Origin: DATFIX01 sp047617305
GTDB lineage: Archaea; Halobacteriota; Halobacteria; Halobacteriales; Natrialbaceae
DNA length: 8,105 bases
Direction: 5' to 3'
Assembly: GCA_047617305.1 (NCBI GenBank)
Contig: JBLGCL010000134.1
Coordinates: 1-8,105, forward strand
Shown here: in pieces, positions 1 to 5,817 of the stretch
Layout: each line of letters opens with the position of its first letter
Numbering within the stretch: position 1 is the first letter of the stretch
Translations under genes and position numbers: made by a program
Notes under the pieces: model-generated
The model's database searches: none
The model's input: the letters and a program-made list of their open reading frames with translations, nothing else
What the model was told of the DNA's origin: nothing

Positions 1-1629
1 GTCGGTGTTGATTGCGATCGTTGCCCCCGCCTCGACGGCGCCCCCGACCGCACTCCCCCACAGGTCGAGTCGCGACGGGTTGGCGTTGATCTCAAGGGCG
101 GTGCCGGCGTCGGCTGCGGCCTCGACCATCCGATCCACGTCGAAGGTCATCCCCTCGCGGCGGTTGAGCAGGCGGCCGCTCGGGTGGCCGAGCACGTCGA
201 CGTGGGGGTGTTCGACGGCCGCGATCAGCCGGTCGGTGGCGGCGTCGGTCCCCTGGTCGAGCGCGCTGTGGGGCGAGGCCACCACCAGATCGAGGTCCGC
301 GAGCAGGTCGTCGGCGACCGAGACGCCCCCCTCGGCGTCGACGTTGGCCTCGACGCCCGTCAAGAGGTCGATGTCGTCGAGGGCGTCGTCCACGGCCCGG
401 ACCTCGGTCAGCTGCTCGCGCAGTTCGTCGTCCTCGAGGCCGACGCCCCCGACCATCCCGGGTCCGGTCGCGTGGTCCGAGATGCAGAGGTAGTCGTGGC
501 CGTACTCGGCCGCCCCGTGGGCCAGTTCCTCGATCGTGGCGTCGCCGTCCGACCACTCGGTGTGGGTGTGCAGGTCGCCGCGAACGGCGTCCTCGACGAT
601 CAGGTCGGGCAACTCGCCGGCGGCCGCCGCCGCGATCTCGCCGCGATCCTCCCGCATCTCGGGTGGGATCCACGGAAGGTCGAGCGCCGCGTACATGCTC
701 TCCTCGGTTTCGCCCCCGATCTGTTCGCCGACCCGCTGGCCGGCGTCGGGGTCGTCGATCCCGGAGACGTCGAAGGCGCCGTACTCGTTGAGCTTCACCT
801 CGCGGTCGATCGCGTAGTTGCGCAGCGTGATGTTGTGGTCCTTGCTGCCGGTGAAGTACTGGAGGGCGCTCCCGAACTCCTCCGGGACGACCGTCCGGAG
901 GTCGATCCGGACGCCGGCCACGCGGGTGCTCGCCTTCGTCGTCCCGGCCTCGATCACGTCGTCGACGCGATCCCAGTCGGTGAACGCCTCGACGACGGCG
1001 TCCGGCTCCCCGGTGGCGACGAGCACGTCGACGTCGCCGATCGTCGCCCGCCACCGGCGGATCGACCCCGCGACCTCCCAGCGGTCGGCCGCGTCCACGT
1101 CCGCCAGGTACGACAGCGCCTCGTCGGCCAGCGGCCGGGCCTCGCCGAGGAGTTGGCGCTCGCGGGACTGGCGGGCGAAGTCGATCCCCTCCCGGATGTT
1201 CTGCTCGGTCTTCGCCCCGAAGCCCGAGACTTCCCGGATCTCGCCCGCCTCGGCCGCGGCCTCGAGGTCGTCCAGGGTCCGGATCTCCAGGGCGTCGTAG
1301 AGTTTCCCGACCGTCTTCGGGCCGACGCCCTCGACGCGGGTGAGGGCTTCCATGTCGACGGGGAGGTCCGCGCGGAGTTCCTCGAGTTCCCCGATTTCGC
1401 CGCTCTCGACGTACTCGACGACCTTCGAGGCGATGGCCTCGCCGACGTGGTCGAGTTCCTCAAGCGCGTCCCGGCCGCCGGCCTCGATGATCTCCTCGAC
1501 GGGCGTCGGCTGACCGCGGATCGTCTCGGCTGCCCGGCGGTAGGCCCGGGGCTTGAACTCGACGTCCTGCGCCTCGAGCAGGTCGCCCATCTCCTCGAGG
1601 CGGTCGGCGACCTCGGCGTTGGTCGTCAT
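1..1629 (-). CDS. polX: DNA polymerase X (Pol beta-like nucleotidyltransferase plus PHP domain), C-terminus cut by window edge
   Basis: Gap-filling repair polymerase of family X, expected to act in base excision repair; the PHP domain gives Mn-dependent 3'-5' exonuclease or end-processing activity in characterised bacterial PolX. The 543 visible residues show helix-hairpin-helix segments (HVGEAIASK 61-69, VEGVGPKT 99-106, VSGFGAKT 134-141), the polymerase GS motif GSIRR at 188-192, catalytic Asp199 and Asp201 in GDVDV, and the third Asp243 in RIDLR followed by the FGSALQYFTGSK block. The PHP domain starts near 350 with DLHTH (352-356), then SDH 384-386, Glu427, His454 in SPHS and His482 in GHPSG. 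The sequence stops at Asp543 of the INTD motif, so the last metal-binding His and roughly 40 residues by family length lie outside. The frame stays open upstream, but ATG at 1629 gives the usual family N-terminus. No promoter-like AT stretch occurs in the 64 nt gap to the upstream gene, so co-transcription is likely. Confidence 0.95.
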   Translation of the reverse strand, partial: MTTNAEVADRLEEMGDLLEAQDVEFKPRAYRRAAETIRGQPTPVEEIIEAGGRDALEELDHVGEAIASKVVEYVESGEIGELEELRADLPVDMEALTRVEGVGPKTVGKLYDALEIRTLDDLEAAAEAGEIREVSGFGAKTEQNIREGIDFARQSRERQLLGEARPLADEALSYLADVDAADRWEVAGSIRRWRATIGDVDVLVATGEPDAVVEAFTDWDRVDDVIEAGTTKASTRVAGVRIDLRTVVPEEFGSALQYFTGSKDHNITLRNYAIDREVKLNEYGAFDVSGIDDPDAGQRVGEQIGGETEESMYAALDLPWIPPEMREDRGEIAAAAAGELPDLIVEDAVRGDLHTHTEWSDGDATIEELAHGAAEYGHDYLCISDHATGPGMVGGVGLEDDELREQLTEVRAVDDALDDIDLLTGVEANVDAEGGVSVADDLLADLDLVVASPHSALDQGTDAATDRLIAAVEHPHVDVLGHPSGRLLNRREGMTFDVDRMVEAAADAGTALEINANPSRLDLWGSAVGGAVEAGATIAINTD

Positions 1630-1693
1630 CGCGATCGCCCCCGTTGCTCCCCCGCGGTCGACGGCGATGGTCGCCTCCCCTCGACGTCGCCGG

Positions 1694-2134
1694 TCACGGC
1701 TGCCCCCTCCGTTTGTCGCCGTCGTCCTGTCCGAGCGCCTTCTGGAGGAACGATAGCCAGCGCTTCCGGTCGGCCCGCTCCTGGGCCTCGCTCTCGGCCT
1801 CCAGATCGGTCGGGCCGAGGCTCTCCAGGGCGTTCAGGGCCCGCTCGATGCCGACGATGGACTCGGCGAGACGTTCGCCCTCTGCGTACGGGATTTCACC
1901 GGACTCGATCCGCTTGCGGCGCTGGAGGCGCTCGCGCCGGAGGTTCTTCTTCGCCCGTTCGACGCGCTGGCGCTCGCCGGACGGGATCGTCTCGCGGCGC
2001 TTGATCTCGAAGACGAACTCCTGGAGGTCGATCTCCTCCCCCTGGACATCGATCCGGTCGGGGATGTCCGCCCCGACGGTCGCTCCCTCGCGGTCCAGGC
2101 GCTCCAGCAGTCGTTTGCGCTCGTGTTCTTTCAC
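1694..2134 (-). CDS. Conserved haloarchaeal protein of unknown function, highly charged and helical (resembles DUF5788)
   Basis: A 146-residue protein with no signal peptide, membrane segment or catalytic motif that I recognise. From about residue 3 to 120 it is dominated by Glu, Arg, Lys and Leu in helical or coiled-coil spacing; RAKKNLRRERLQRRKR near 61-76 is strongly basic. A short conserved-looking end reads ADRKRWLSFLQKALG, followed by a polar tail. From memory it resembles the haloarchaeal DUF5788 family; I could not check this. I chose the GTG at 2134 because the protein then begins MKEHERKRLLERL and because a T-run (plus-strand AAAAA 2160-2164) sits 28 nt upstream, the spacing of a leaderless promoter. 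A GTG at 2143 and a TTG at 2161 are also in frame, but the TTG overlaps that T-run. The polX start lies 64 nt downstream on the same strand, suggesting an operon and a possible link to DNA repair, which is inference only. Confidence 0.85.
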   Translation of the reverse strand: MKEHERKRLLERLDREGATVGADIPDRIDVQGEEIDLQEFVFEIKRRETIPSGERQRVERAKKNLRRERLQRRKRIESGEIPYAEGERLAESIVGIERALNALESLGPTDLEAESEAQERADRKRWLSFLQKALGQDDGDKRRGQP

Positions 2135-2157
2135 GGCCGACACTCCGTCCCAGAGGA

Positions 2158-2168
2158 GCAAAAACGCT
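2158..2168 (-). promoter_or_regulatory. Putative TATA-like element for the 2134 gene
   Basis: On the minus strand the bases read GCGTTTTTGC, centred 28 nt before the GTG at 2134. That spacing fits a haloarchaeal leaderless promoter and decides between the GTG and the upstream TTG. The BRE is not clear. Confidence 0.5.
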
Positions 2169-2189
2169 AGCCCAGGTCTTGACCGATCG

Positions 2190-2207
2190 GGTCGTGTCGC
2201 AACGACC
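2190..2207. repeat. 6-bp perfect inverted repeat upstream of the 2134 promoter
   Basis: GGTCGT (2190-2195) and ACGACC (2202-2207) are perfect inverted copies separated by 6 nt, about 25 bp upstream of the putative TATA element of the minus-strand gene. It could be an operator half-site pair, but a 6-bp match in GC-rich DNA may be chance. Confidence 0.3.
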
Positions 2208-2372
2208 TCGAGCGTTCAGTAGCAACTGACCCTCTGAGATCGGGGTCACCCCCGCTGTCCAAACTGGAGAGGTGCCCCGGGCACGCCACAATCGACGAGC
2301 AGTTCACGCTCCGCATCGACGAGGACGAAACGATTCCGCCGGGACTCGGGTGTGTCTCTCTGTTCACGAGGT

Positions 2373-2410
2373 ACTGGTTCCACCCGGACTCCGATAAAAC
2401 GGGAACCAGT
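2373..2410. terminator. 9-bp perfect hairpin downstream of the small zinc protein gene
   Basis: ACTGGTTCC (2373-2381) and GGAACCAGT (2402-2410) form a perfect 9-bp stem around a 20-nt loop. It lies 26 nt past the stop codon of the minus-strand gene at 2436-2558. The minus-strand loop includes the T-rich bases GTTTTATC. It could end or protect that transcript. Archaeal termination normally relies on U-runs rather than stems, so the terminator label is tentative. Confidence 0.35.
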
Positions 2411-2435
2411 GACGCAGCGAGGCCGCACTGCGCCA

Positions 2436-2558
2436 CTATTCGATGACCACTGCTTCGCCGCACGCGGGGCAGACGGGGCCGTCGTCCGTACTCTCGAGTT
2501 CTGACTGTCCCCCCGTCCATCCACAAAACGGACACTGTATTGGATCGGATCCGGACAC
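2436..2558 (-). CDS. Small CPxCG-type zinc ribbon protein (40 aa)
   Basis: A 40-residue protein starting at GTG 2558 (an in-frame TAG lies three codons upstream, so the start cannot move far) and ending TAG at 2436-2438. It opens MSGSDPIQCPFCGW and closes with VCPACGEAVVIE. The two knuckles CPFC (9-12) and CPAC (30-33) are spaced to bind a single zinc ion as a zinc ribbon. Such small CPxCG-related zinc finger proteins are abundant in haloarchaea; their roles are mostly unknown, with protein or nucleic acid contacts assumed. An A5/T5 run (plus 2588-2592) centred 32 nt upstream would give a leader of only a few bases. The gene is divergent from the rhomboid gene and shares its upstream region. 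The main doubts are the short length and the GTG start; the paired Cys motifs argue strongly against chance. Confidence 0.75.
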   Translation of the reverse strand: MSGSDPIQCPFCGWTGGQSELESTDDGPVCPACGEAVVIE

Positions 2559-2580
2559 AGGACACTACAACTGCCCATCG

Positions 2581-2598
2581 CCACGTCAAAAAGCGTGG
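2581..2598 (-). promoter_or_regulatory. Putative promoter of the zinc protein gene, flanked by a short inverted repeat
   Basis: On the minus strand the T5 run centred at 2590 lies 32 nt before GTG 2558, suitable as a TATA-like element for a transcript with almost no leader. It is bracketed by CCACG (2581-2585) and CGTGG (2594-2598), a perfect 5-bp inverted repeat that could serve as an operator over the TATA position, although five bases may be chance. Confidence 0.4.
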
Positions 2599-2671
2599 TG
2601 TCTATCGCTCCGGCTGTACGACTCCGCGAAGCGGTGCGCCCCCCGGGGAAGGTCGCCCGTGTTTCCCAAAT

Positions 2672-2680
2672 CCATTTGAC
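2672..2680 (+). promoter_or_regulatory. Putative TATA-like element for the rhomboid gene
   Basis: CATTTGAC, centred about 27 nt before ATG 2704 and preceded by the A-rich bases CCCAAATC that could act as BRE. The spacing implies a leaderless transcript, which would also carry endonuclease V. Confidence 0.5.
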
Positions 2681-2703
2681 GCACCCGTCCCTACCGATCC
2701 CTG

Positions 2704-3648
2704 ATGGCCAAGTGCGACTATTGTGGCGAGGAAGTGAACATGCCGTACCAATGCCGGCACTGTGGCGGGCAGTTCTGCGCGGAACACCGGCTTCCCGAGA
2801 ACCACGACTGTCCGGGGATGAACGAGTGGAACGACCCCGACAGGGTGTTCGACAGCGGCTTCGACGACAGCGTCGATCATCCCGGTCGCCAGTCCTCCGG
2901 CGTCCTCGACCGCCTGGGGATCAATACCGGCCGGACGGGACTCCTGGGCTACTTCAGGGGGAACATGACCTACCTCTTTCTCGCGCTGATGTGGCTGACC
3001 TTTCTCGCGCAACAGGTCATGTTGAACTTCTACGTCGAGATCTCCCCGCAGAATATCGTCCTGACCCCTCAGCGGTGGGAACTCTACAAGACCATCTTCA
3101 CGCTACGGGCGAGCCACGTCGAGTACGTCTGGACGTGGGTCACCTCCATCTTCGCCCACGGCGGCTTCGGCCACATCGTCGGCAACAGCATCGTCATTTT
3201 CTTCTTCGGCCGGCTGGTCGAGGACTACGTCGGATCGCGTGACTACACGCTCCTGTTCCTCGGCAGCGGCATGCTCGCCGGCCTGGGACAGGTCGCCGTG
3301 ATGCACCTGACGGGGGCCAACCTCAGCATCCCGATCCTCGGCGCGAGCGGGGCCGGCCTGGCGATCATGGGCATCCTCACCGTCCTGAACCCGAACCTCC
3401 GGGTCTATCTGTACTTCCTGCTCCCGATCCCCATCTGGGTCATTACCGGGTTCTACGCGATCGTCAGCGTGCTGGGGGTCATCGGGCCGGTCGCCGGCGG
3501 CGTCGCCAACGGCGCTCACCTCGCAGGCCTCGCCATCGGGCTCTGGTACGGTCAGCGCGTGAAGGACCGACTCCAGGTGCCGAGCCAGTTCCAGTTCGGC
3601 GGCGGTCCCGGCGGACCGGGCGGACCAGGTGGCCGCCGACGGTTCTGA
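2704..3648 (+). CDS. Rhomboid family intramembrane serine protease with N-terminal AN1 zinc finger
   Basis: A 314-residue membrane protease that should cleave transmembrane substrates within the bilayer. Residues 4-36 form a complete AN1-type zinc finger: C4, C7, C17, C20, C25, H28, H34 and C36 have the canonical spacing. A polar linker follows to about 85. Hydrophobic segments lie near 88-108, 141-169, 181-202, 210-228, 233-260 and 262-282. The rhomboid core has the HxxxN element (H157, N161), the catalytic Ser215 in GASGA and its partner His272 in GAHLAG, so the dyad looks intact. The C-terminus is a Gly-Pro tail (299-310) ending RRRF. AN1-rhomboid fusions are known in haloarchaea (Haloferax volcanii RhoII is one); substrates remain poorly known. 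Start ATG 2704 fits the zinc finger and a leaderless promoter. The stop codon overlaps the next gene's ATG by one base, so translation is probably coupled. Confidence 0.95.
   Translation: MAKCDYCGEEVNMPYQCRHCGGQFCAEHRLPENHDCPGMNEWNDPDRVFDSGFDDSVDHPGRQSSGVLDRLGINTGRTGLLGYFRGNMTYLFLALMWLTFLAQQVMLNFYVEISPQNIVLTPQRWELYKTIFTLRASHVEYVWTWVTSIFAHGGFGHIVGNSIVIFFFGRLVEDYVGSRDYTLLFLGSGMLAGLGQVAVMHLTGANLSIPILGASGAGLAIMGILTVLNPNLRVYLYFLLPIPIWVITGFYAIVSVLGVIGPVAGGVANGAHLAGLAIGLWYGQRVKDRLQVPSQFQFGGGPGGPGGPGGRRRF
3598..3633 (+). repeat. GGC/GGA/CCx triplet repeat encoding a Gly-Gly-Pro tail
   Basis: Three near-identical 9-bp units encode the tandem GGP steps at residues 299-310 of the rhomboid protein. This low-complexity, cytosolic or flexible C-terminal tail may vary in length between strains. 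Confidence 0.6.
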
Positions 3649-4481
3649 TGGATCCCGTTCGTCCCGAGTTCGTCCCGGACGCCGCGCTCGATCGCGAGGC
3701 GATGGAGGCGCTCCAGCGCGAGGTCGCGGCCGCAGCCGTGTTCGAGGACGACTTCGCGTTCGATCCCGACCGGGTGCGCACGACGCCGCCGGGACTGGAC
3801 GACGCGGCGTCGTTCGGCGGGGAAGGTGGGGACGACCCGGGCGACCCGTCCCCGATCGTCGTCGGGGTCGACCAGGCCTTCCTCGACGAGCGGGCCGTCT
3901 CGGTCGTCGTCGCTCTCCGGGGCGGCGAGGTGATCGAGCGCGTCCACGCCGTCGAACCGCTGGAGATTCCCTACATCCCGGGGCTGCTCTCCTTCCGGGA
4001 GGGCGGGCCGATCCTGGCGGCATTCCGGAACCTGTCGGTCGAGCCCGACCTGGCGCTGTTCGACGGGTCGGGCCGGATCCACTTCCGGCAGGCCGGGCTG
4101 GCGACCCACCTCGGGGTGATCCTCGATTTGCCGAGCGTCGGCGTCGCCAAGAGCCTCCTGTGTGGCCGGCCGGGTGACTCCGTCGAGGGGCTGGCAGCGG
4201 GGGTCCAGGTGCCGATCTACGCCGACGAGGACGTCGAGGCCGTCGGCAGCCATTCCGCCGATCCCGACGCCCTGATCGGCCACGCTGTCCAGACTCGCCA
4301 GTACGACTCGCCGAACCGCCACGTCAACCCGCTGTACGTCTCCCCTGGCCACCGGGTGAGTGCGTCGACGGCGGCCGACCTGGTGCTGTCGCTGTCGGCG
4401 GGCTACAAACTCCCCGAACCCACCCGCCTCGCGGACGCCGACGCCGACGAGGTGAAGGCCGACGTTCGATCACGGTCCTGA
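3648..4481 (+). CDS. nfi: Endonuclease V (deoxyinosine 3' endonuclease)
   Basis: A repair nuclease that nicks DNA one phosphodiester 3' to deaminated adenine (inosine); some homologues also cut inosine-containing RNA. The 277 residues hold all the expected elements: catalytic Asp75 in GVDQAF, the damage-wedge motif PYIPG (108-112), Glu118 in FREGG, Asp139 in FDGSG, His145, the GLATHLG block 150-156, Lys168 in GVAKSLL, and SPGHRVS (232-238) with His235. It is longer than bacterial enzymes of about 225 residues because of an acidic, Pro/Gly-rich insert before the first catalytic Asp (about 45-68) and a loop before SPGHRVS; both look like haloarchaeal additions. The ATG overlaps the rhomboid TGA (TGATG at 3646-3650), which argues for translational coupling and no promoter of its own. 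In the active-site strand HFRQ stands where HPRR is usual, an unremarkable variant. Family assignment is firm. Confidence 0.95.
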   Translation: MDPVRPEFVPDAALDREAMEALQREVAAAAVFEDDFAFDPDRVRTTPPGLDDAASFGGEGGDDPGDPSPIVVGVDQAFLDERAVSVVVALRGGEVIERVHAVEPLEIPYIPGLLSFREGGPILAAFRNLSVEPDLALFDGSGRIHFRQAGLATHLGVILDLPSVGVAKSLLCGRPGDSVEGLAAGVQVPIYADEDVEAVGSHSADPDALIGHAVQTRQYDSPNRHVNPLYVSPGHRVSASTAADLVLSLSAGYKLPEPTRLADADADEVKADVRSRS

Positions 4482-4526
4482 CGGCAGCGATCGATTCGTT
4501 GTAGCGCTCGTTTGACCTTAGAGAAG

Positions 4527-4537
4527 TGCCTTTACCG
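4527..4537 (+). promoter_or_regulatory. Putative promoter of the lipoprotein/regulator pair
   Basis: Within the 76-nt gap after endonuclease V, GCCTTTACC is centred about 25 nt before ATG 4558, with GAGAAG just upstream as possible BRE. The spacing fits a leaderless start. CTTAGA at 4517-4522 is a weaker alternative. Confidence 0.4.
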
Positions 4538-4557
4538 TCCCGTCCGATCCCCCACCC

Positions 4558-5133
4558 ATGCGACGGAGACAGGTGCTGGCCGCTGGGGTCTGTTCGGTGA
4601 TCGGGATCGCCGGCTGTCTCGACGGTTCGAGCGCCTCGGGAACGGCGGATTCGACCTATCCGGAGATCGTCGTGGATTCCGACCCGGCTCCCGAGTCGGC
4701 CCCCGTCTCGATCGACGTCGCGGTCGTCCGATCGTTCGGGGCCGATCACCCCGCGCGGATCGAGATCAGCCTCACGAACGACGGCAAGCGCGAGTTCCCG
4801 GCACTTTTCGGGCCGATACCGCCGTTTTCGACCCTCGACGGTGAATGGATCGACGGGACCGCCCGACTACTGCTGATTCCCACCGACGACAGCCACAAGC
4901 AGCAAGTGATCCCCGGAACCGCGACCGACGGCACGTGGCGAGCGACCGGGGACGTCGCCGTCAACGCGACGGCCTTGCGGGTGGACGTCGCGCCCGGCGA
5001 GACGGTATCGCAGACCTACGACCTCCTTGCAGCCCCCGAGAGCGAGGGGCTACCGGCGGGTGAGTATCGGTTCGAAGCCGAGGACTACCTGGGTCGTGAA
5101 TCCTGTGGATTCACGGTGACGGTGTCGTACTGA
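4558..5133 (+). CDS. Tat-exported haloarchaeal lipoprotein, beta-rich, unknown function
   Basis: A 191-residue protein beginning MRRRQVLAAG, a twin-arginine signal, followed by a hydrophobic stretch and the lipobox IAGC. Export through Tat and lipid attachment at Cys20 to the outer face of the membrane are expected, as for most haloarchaeal lipoproteins. After a Ser/Ala/Pro-rich linker to about residue 45, the mature part (about 46-191) alternates short hydrophobic strands, for example VSIDVAVVRSF, ARIEISLTN and a terminal CGFTVTVSY, resembling an immunoglobulin-like or CARDB-type beta sandwich. I see no catalytic motif. Cys183 is the only Cys in the mature domain besides the lipidated one. 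The next gene, a membrane-anchored regulator, starts 6 nt after the stop, so the two are almost certainly co-transcribed and may work together. The exact family is not recognised; a ligand- or protein-binding role is a guess. Confidence 0.9.
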   Translation: MRRRQVLAAGVCSVIGIAGCLDGSSASGTADSTYPEIVVDSDPAPESAPVSIDVAVVRSFGADHPARIEISLTNDGKREFPALFGPIPPFSTLDGEWIDGTARLLLIPTDDSHKQQVIPGTATDGTWRATGDVAVNATALRVDVAPGETVSQTYDLLAAPESEGLPAGEYRFEAEDYLGRESCGFTVTVSY

Positions 5134-5139
5134 CGAACG

Positions 5140-5751
5140 ATGACGGAGGGGAACCCGTTGCCGTTTCGTCCCGAGGTCGAGGATTCCGGGGCCGCCCCGA
5201 GGGTTCTGGGCTTCGACGAGGACGACGCCCACCAGGTCTTCGACGCGCTCTCCTCGGAGACGGCCCGGGAGATCTACTGCCGCCTCCGGAACGAGCCCCG
5301 GACGCCGCCCGAACTGGCCGAACAGGTGGACTGTTCCCTCCAGACCGTCCACTACCACCTCCGGAGTCTCGACGAGGCCGACCTGGTCGAACCCGCGGAC
5401 ACCGGCTACTCCGAGAAAGGCGTGGAAATGACGATCTACCGGGTGGCGGACCGTCCGCTGGTTCTCACGTCCGCGGACCGGGACGCGAAGTCGAGGCTTC
5501 GCCGGTTTCTCGGACGGATCCTCGGTGCGGTCGGGGTGCTCGGCGGATCGAGCCTGGTCGTCCAGTGGTGGCTTTCCCGAACGGGGGAAAGCGTCGGGTC
5601 GCCCGGGGCATCAAACGCCACTGCCCCCGTGGGAGGACCCGGAGCAGCGGTGGCGGTCCCACCGGGACTCGTCTTCTTCCTGGGTGGGCTACTGGCGCTC
5701 GCCATCGTCGTCGCGCTGTGGGACTGGCGGCCGGGTGGCCCGGGAGGGTGA
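5140..5751 (+). CDS. ArsR-like winged helix-turn-helix regulator with two C-terminal membrane helices
   Basis: A 203-residue protein. Residues 27-105 form a winged helix: the start DAHQVFDALSSETAREIYC is the usual first helix of haloarchaeal ArsR/HTH_20 proteins, TPPELAEQVDCSLQTVHYHL (55-74) is the helix-turn-helix, and EPADTGYSEKGVEMTIYRV is the wing. Two hydrophobic segments follow, about 127-146 (ending VVQWWLS) and 175-195, joined by a loop of some 28 residues rich in Gly, Ala, Pro and Ser. With the DNA-binding part in the cytosol, the loop should face outside. This layout suggests a one-component membrane-bound transcription regulator that senses the envelope directly. It sits 6 nt after the lipoprotein gene and converges with the CNNM gene 66 nt downstream. 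Its target promoters are not evident. A start at ATG 5140 is well supported by spacing; the tail ends WRPGGPGG. Confidence 0.92.
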   Translation: MTEGNPLPFRPEVEDSGAAPRVLGFDEDDAHQVFDALSSETAREIYCRLRNEPRTPPELAEQVDCSLQTVHYHLRSLDEADLVEPADTGYSEKGVEMTIYRVADRPLVLTSADRDAKSRLRRFLGRILGAVGVLGGSSLVVQWWLSRTGESVGSPGASNATAPVGGPGAAVAVPPGLVFFLGGLLALAIVVALWDWRPGGPGG

Positions 5752-5817
5752 CTGGCAGGTAGCCGTGACGGTCGAACCGACGCCTGGCAGGTGCCACGGG
5801 GGCCCCGAACCCACCAC
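5752..5817. other. Convergent intergenic gap with small hairpins
   Basis: These 66 bp separate the two converging genes. They contain a 9-bp direct repeat CTGGCAGGT (5752-5760 and 5784-5792), a CGGT-CGA-ACCG stem (5769-5779) and a TGGCA-GG-TGCCA stem (5785-5796). They may help end transcripts from both sides, but there is no U-run on either strand, so no firm terminator is called. Confidence 0.3.

Larger units (their letters stand above)
2183..2446 (+). pseudogene. Possible coding remnant, no start codon, unrecognised
   Basis: This accounts for the gene-poor stretch between the 2134 start and the small zinc protein. A plus-strand frame is open from just after TGA at 2180-2182 to TGA at 2444-2446 but has no ATG or GTG start. 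From 2291 to about 2398 it looks like real haloarchaeal coding sequence: it begins IDEQFTLRIDEDETIPPG and continues with an aromatic stretch ending LFTRYWFHPD, with about 80 percent GC at third positions over 36 codons and about 53 percent at first positions. I do not recognise the family. The codon-aligned antisense frame also gives a protein-like string (FVLVDAERELLVDCGVPG), faintly like the start of a metallo-beta-lactamase fold, but its base composition by codon position is less coding-like. A decayed gene fragment is the best guess; a chance open frame remains possible. Confidence 0.25.

Noticed and set aside
184..2004. Long plus-strand open frame of about 606 codons across polX
   Set aside because: It is the antisense of polX and of part of the 1694-2134 gene, which have full family motifs on the minus strand; in GC-rich DNA antisense frames commonly stay open.
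2135..2161. Longer form of the charged protein from TTG 2161
   Set aside because: The TTG overlaps the T-run that serves as the likely promoter; GTG 2134 gives correct spacing and a more typical N-terminus.
2443..2679. Plus-strand frame of 78 codons starting near the zinc protein gene
   Set aside because: It runs antisense to the two-knuckle zinc protein and its promoter; the translation is low in coding character and has no motif.
3598..3633. Triplet-rich repeat considered as a possible CRISPR or minisatellite
   Set aside because: It is in frame within the rhomboid gene and encodes its Gly-Gly-Pro tail; there are no spacers.
3103..4352. Long minus-strand open frames opposite the rhomboid and endonuclease V genes
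   Set aside because: The translations are Arg/Pro/Gly-rich or codon-mirrored and carry no motif, while the plus strand encodes two complete, well-recognised enzymes.
5752..5792. 9-bp direct repeat CTGGCAGGT as a possible insertion scar or attachment site
   Set aside because: Only two copies 32 bp apart in a short convergent gap, with no flanking mobile gene or tRNA; more likely chance or part of small hairpins.
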